From an uncultured Clostridia bacterium (GTDB taxonomy: Bacteria; Bacillota; Clostridia; Oscillospirales; CAG-272), in assembly GCA_947628165.1 (NCBI GenBank), contig CANQYV010000005.1, positions 1-44,240 on the forward strand: 44,240 bases of DNA, given 5' to 3'. Of the stretch, positions 41,468 to 44,240 are shown one piece after another. The translations under genes and the position numbers were made by a program. The notes under the pieces are model-generated. The model searched no databases. It saw nothing but the letters and a program-made list of their open reading frames with translations, and was not told the origin of the DNA. The first letter of the stretch is position 1; every line of letters starts with the position of its first letter.

Positions 41468-42916
41468 TCACAAAGCGCGCCTGCCGTGCGCGTAGTAGAT
41501 GTGGACCGCCTCGTCGCCTTCGCGCGCGGCTGAGCCGTCACGCGAGCATATGCCAGGTATCCATAATATGCCCGCCCCGTCGCAGAACACGGGCAGCACG
41601 TTTCTTTTGCCGAGCGGTATTTTGTACTCGCAGTAAAGCTTCTTCGTCAGCTTGCTCATGCCGCAGGAGGTAATCCTGTCGCCCGCTTCGCGGTTCTTTA
41701 TGTAAATGTCGCCGACAAGGGCACATCTCTTTGCTGAGAAGTGATATACGTCCTCAAATGCTCCCCGCAGCCCGAGCTCGTATTCTATGTCGGGCTCGCT
41801 CGAAACGCGGATAACGGCGTCGAGCTCCGATACCGTGTGTTCCCCGTCGTCGAGAACTATGTAAAACTCCGGCGTGTACATGTACTTCGCCTCGTACTCG
41901 TCCTCGCCGAGCATCATGAAGAGGTCCCCCTCCACGGCGGCGCATATGCGGCCGGGGAGCGATACCCTCGAGTGAGCGCCGCCTCCGCATATTATCCTCG
42001 TCACAGCGCGCACATGCTCGAAATCGAGCGGCTGATAAGGGCGCCTCTGCCCGTATAAAAGCTCCGACTTCTTGTCGTACATATACCTGATCGCGCGGGA
42101 CAGGAGCGCCTGCTCCTGTGAGGCGAGCAGCCCGCGCGGGCATTCGGTCTCGATGCCGTTCTCGGCGAGGAACCTGCTTGCCGCCCGCTGTATGAAAACG
42201 TCGTCGTTGCGCAGGAGCGTGCAGAGCTGCGATATCGCTATCTGCGGGGACGGGTTTATCCTTGTAAGCCTCGGGAGGATCTCCGAGCGGATGTAGTTGC
42301 GCGTGTAGTCTATGTCCCCGTTCGTAGTGTCCGTCACATAAGGAATATCGTTCGCGATGCAGTATCCTATGATCTCGCTCTTCGTGCAGTATATGAGCGG
42401 CCTTATGACGCGCTCGCCGCGGACGGGAGGAATCCCCGACAGACCTCGGATGCCTGTGCCGCGGCACATATTGAAGATGACGGTCTCCATATTGTCCTCG
42501 GCGTGATGCGCGAGGGCGATGTGGTCAAGCTCGGGATGAGTGTCTATGATGCGGCGGAACGTGCGGTATCTGACGTGGCGGCCCGTTTCCTCAAGACCGC
42601 GGCCCTCGCTTTTGGCAAGCGCCGGAACATCTGCCCTCTCGACAAAGAGCTCGATGCCGAGCTCGCGGCATACGTCGCGGCAGAACTGCTCGTCGCGGTC
42701 GGCCTCGTCTCCCCTTATCCCGTGGTTGACATGCACCGCCGCAATATGGATGCCGTGGAGCTTTGCGTACTTGTTCATATACGAAAGCAGTGCGCCCGAG
42801 TCCGCGCCGCCCGAGTATCCGATGAGGACGCCGGACAGCTTGTTTTTCATTCCGAAGTCTATTATCGCCTGCTCGATCTTTTGCTCCACCATCCGGGTTA
42901 TGCTTCTTTTATCCAT
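41468..42916 (-). CDS. tilS: tRNA(Ile)-lysidine synthetase TilS
   Basis: Converts C34 of the CAU-anticodon tRNA-Ile to lysidine. 482 residues from ATG 42916 (MDKRSITR). The PP-loop ATP site is GYSGGADSGALL, followed by HVNHGIRGDEADRDE, LAHHAEDNMETVIFN and GIPPVRGERVIRPLI, all TilS hallmarks. The C-terminal TilS domain (GDRITSCGMSKLTKKLYCEYKIPLGKR) is present. The ribosome binding site is weak and the frame stays open upstream for 29 codons, so the start is probable but not certain. A promoter lies about 110 bp upstream. Confidence 0.95.
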   Translation of the reverse strand: MDKRSITRMVEQKIEQAIIDFGMKNKLSGVLIGYSGGADSGALLSYMNKYAKLHGIHIAAVHVNHGIRGDEADRDEQFCRDVCRELGIELFVERADVPALAKSEGRGLEETGRHVRYRTFRRIIDTHPELDHIALAHHAEDNMETVIFNMCRGTGIRGLSGIPPVRGERVIRPLIYCTKSEIIGYCIANDIPYVTDTTNGDIDYTRNYIRSEILPRLTRINPSPQIAISQLCTLLRNDDVFIQRAASRFLAENGIETECPRGLLASQEQALLSRAIRYMYDKKSELLYGQRRPYQPLDFEHVRAVTRIICGGGAHSRVSLPGRICAAVEGDLFMMLGEDEYEAKYMYTPEFYIVLDDGEHTVSELDAVIRVSSEPDIEYELGLRGAFEDVYHFSAKRCALVGDIYIKNREAGDRITSCGMSKLTKKLYCEYKIPLGKRNVLPVFCDGAGILWIPGICSRDGSAAREGDEAVHIYYAHGRRAL

Positions 42917-43028
42917 AAAAACCGAAAGCCAAAACAATATGCCCGGGCAAATCCTTCGCCCGCGGCTCCCCGGCGGGCATCCGGAAGCTCCGCCGCATTT
43001 CAAAAGCCGTACTTATCATTATACGGCT

Positions 43029-43057
43029 ATTATACCACTACCGAAAAAATTCATCAA
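43029..43057 (-). promoter_or_regulatory. promoter of tilS-hpt-ftsH
   Basis: Minus-strand TTGATG (43052-43057), 17-bp spacer, TATAAT (43029-43034). A second TATAAT lies 11 bp further downstream at about 43018-43023. Confidence 0.7.
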
Positions 43058-43119
43058 CAGGGTTCACAGAAAAACCATAAAAATTATACGTCGATTTCAC
43101 AAAAAAAGCCGCGCCTCAT

Positions 43120-43176
43120 AAAAAAACGGCCTTTGCCCCGCTTGCAAATGCAAAAGGCAAAGACCGCTTTTTTTGC
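43120..43176 (-). terminator. terminator of the DUF6514-like gene
   Basis: On the minus strand GCGGTCTTTGCC pairs with GGCAAAGGCCG (one mismatch) across a loop of about 24 nt, followed by seven T. It lies just after the stop at 43199. Confidence 0.75.
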
Positions 43177-43198
43177 ATCCGACGCTCAAGACAAAGCC

Positions 43199-43516
43199 TT
43201 AAAGCGACGCCGCGAAGTCCTCGGCAGCGTCCCCGAGCGTACACGGCGTAACGGCTCCGTCCGAGATAAGGGAAAAGAACTCAAGTGCCGTGCCGCGCTC
43301 GGATGTGAGGTCGCGCACGCACGCAAAGTCCGCGTCGTTTTCCTCACCGCAGAGAGCGGCGAAAAAAGAATATGAGCATCTGTCACTCCCAAGCTCATCC
43401 GTCGTCTTCTCTTCCGTCAGGACATAGAAGACACACATTCCGTCCGTCTCCGCGACTGCGCACTTGATAATGCGTCCTTCGAGATCTGTCTCATATGCTG
43501 TTGTCAAGGTTGTCAC
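43199..43516 (-). CDS. DUF6514-like small protein
   Basis: 105 residues (102 if started at the fourth codon). A single beta-rich domain: ETDLEGRIIKCAVAETDGMCVFYVLTEEKTTDELGSDRCSYSFF, then a short helical end. It resembles the DUF6514-type proteins of Clostridia, whose role is unknown. The GTG at 43516 touches the AGAGAGGGG ribosome binding site; the in-frame TTG at 43507 has better spacing (six to seven bases) and may be the real start. Single-gene unit with its own terminator. Confidence 0.7.
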   Translation of the reverse strand: MTTLTTAYETDLEGRIIKCAVAETDGMCVFYVLTEEKTTDELGSDRCSYSFFAALCGEENDADFACVRDLTSERGTALEFFSLISDGAVTPCTLGDAAEDFAASL

Positions 43517-43872
43517 CCCCTCTCTTTTTATTGTTTATTCCATAATAACATAATTTTATATTGTTTAAATTTAATTTATGTAACTTGTTGACATGATCTG
43601 CATATTAAATTCATGCTTTCGACGCTTTTTGGAATATTTATGAATAATGCTCTGAAAACTTTTTTGAATTTTGTCAAAAAAAGTCGAAATTTGCGTTTTA
43701 AGCGTTGGCGGAGGCTGCGGCCGCATTGTCTTTTTTCGTTGAACATCTCGATTTTTAAAAAAAGATGATATATCCAAAATTTATAGGAAAATATTGAGTA
43801 TTGAAACGTAGATAATGCTGATATATAATAAAAATACAGTCATAAAAATTAAAAACGGGAGAGCTTTTTGCA
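43517..43872. other. AT-rich intergenic region
   Basis: Base composition drops sharply compared with the flanking genes. It contains a plus-strand promoter at 43801-43829 and scattered promoter-like hexamers on the minus strand for the DUF6514-like gene. Two minus-strand open frames (43571-43777 and 43755-43952) lack ribosome binding sites and the codon usage of the genome. No RNA gene recognised. Confidence 0.5.
43801..43829 (+). promoter_or_regulatory. promoter of the terminal small membrane protein gene
   Basis: TTGAAA (43801-43806), 17-bp spacer, TATAAT (43824-43829), followed 44 bp later by a probable TTG start. Confidence 0.7.
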
Positions 43873-44148
43873 TTGCGCAGGCGTATATATTCATTATTAC
43901 ATATTTTTACGAATTTTTTTGTCGAAGTACGGTGTGAATCCGGATTTTTCACCGTATTTTTTCTCTGTGCGTCGGCTTTGTGGCTTATATTCGCCTCTTT
44001 TCTCCTTTCCGCCGCGGAGGCAGGGAGCTGCCCCCTGTTCTACGCGTCCGTATATGTCCCCGAAATGGCGAAGGCGGCAAGGCTTTCGGCGCTGCTCTCC
44101 GTCTGCGGCGGCGCCGTTTTCGACTTACAGCTCCGCGGGAACAGATAG
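43873..44148 (+). CDS. small membrane protein of unknown function
   Basis: 91 residues. A basic start (RRR), hydrophobic N-terminal part, one clear membrane helix (about 26-47, VFFLCASALWLIFASFLLSAA) and a conserved-looking tail with VPEMAKAARLSALLSVCGGAVFDLQLRG. From codon 30 on, codon choice is strongly GC-ending like the rest of the genome, which argues for a real gene. The start is TTG with GGGAG eleven bases upstream; the exact start is uncertain because the first third is AT-rich. It could be an anchored regulator or toxin-like peptide, but nothing decides. 44149-44240 holds no complete gene. Confidence 0.55.
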   Translation: MRRRIYSLLHIFTNFFVEVRCESGFFTVFFLCASALWLIFASFLLSAAEAGSCPLFYASVYVPEMAKAARLSALLSVCGGAVFDLQLRGNR

Positions 44149-44240
44149 AGACAGGCGGTCTTGACCACGGCAATCGCTTACGAAAAAGAAAAAAAGGGAG
44201 AGCAGATATAGGCAAACGAATAAAAGTGTGGTATGATAAA

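Noticed and set aside
43571-43952. Two minus-strand frames in the AT-rich gap
   Set aside because: Lys/Phe/Ile-rich translations typical of non-coding AT-rich DNA, without ribosome binding sites, one overlapping the plus-strand promoter.

Overview
The window looks like chromosomal core DNA of a GC-rich, low-GC-phylum-type Gram-positive of the class Clostridia. The basis is gene content: HrcA with a perfect CIRCE operator, the DnaD/DnaI-type helicase loader pair, spore maturation genes spmA-spmB, GdpP next to rplI and dnaB, the tilS-hpt-ftsH cluster, and strong Shine-Dalgarno sites with frequent GTG/TTG starts. Several proteins (DUF6062-, DUF2232- and DUF6514-like) are typical of uncultured gut Clostridia (Oscillospirales/Christensenellales-like). 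No 16S gene or complete tRNA is present, so the lineage cannot be fixed further. There is no prophage, CRISPR array, transposase or defence island. The only accessory-looking part is the first 2.4 kb.

Layout. (1) 1-2.4 kb: a small zinc-ribbon gene, then a frameshifted AAA/DUF4143 ATPase. The ATPase has a consensus promoter embedded in three 33-bp tandem repeats, and the segment is bounded by an 18-bp direct repeat that copies the 3' end of lysS. (2) 2.4-18.6 kb, all minus strand: the heat-shock operon hrcA-grpE-dnaK-dnaJ under CIRCE, then prmA. From a second strong promoter follow rsmE, a PucR-type regulator, ftsE, ftsX, two paralogous coiled-coil M23 murein hydrolases, an S41 processing protease and greA, then lysS. 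(3) 18.7-24.1 kb, minus: deoxycytidylate deaminase, YwlE-like phosphatase, rimI, tsaD, dnaD, dnaI and a DUF218 membrane protein. (4) 24.2-28.6 kb, minus: a 33-residue Cys-rich membrane peptide, a Cys-pair protein, alanine racemase, a lipoprotein, a two-helix membrane protein and an OGG-type DNA glycosylase. (5) 28.7-34.7 kb, plus: DUF6062-like, DUF2232-like with an Asp-rich tail, gdpP, rplI, dnaB. (6) 34.7-43.1 kb: an orphan GyrB/ParE-like subunit (minus), an AbrB-type regulator (minus), spmA-spmB (plus), and tilS-hpt-ftsH (minus). (7) 43.2-44.2 kb: a DUF6514-like gene (minus), an AT-rich gap and a small membrane protein (plus).

How the genes work together. The most coherent module is FtsEX plus two secreted M23 hydrolases plus a C-terminal processing protease. 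FtsEX proteins are known to gate partner murein hydrolases through coiled-coil adaptors. Here two catalytically intact coiled-coil M23 proteins sit directly behind ftsX, with translational-coupling overlaps at ftsE/ftsX and at M23/S41. A PucR-type regulator heads the same probable transcript. The rest is mainly replication (dnaD, dnaI, dnaB, topoisomerase), protein quality control (dnaK system, ftsH), translation and tRNA modification (lysS, tsaD, tilS, rsmE, prmA, rimI, rplI), c-di-AMP turnover (gdpP) and sporulation.

I did not find a clearly new multi-gene system. The best second looks are the tandem-repeat promoter and duplicated lysS tail around the ATPase, the double-M23 FtsEX operon, the tiny Cys-rich membrane peptide, the orphan topoisomerase subunit, and the paired DnaA-box-like sites in front of dnaD.
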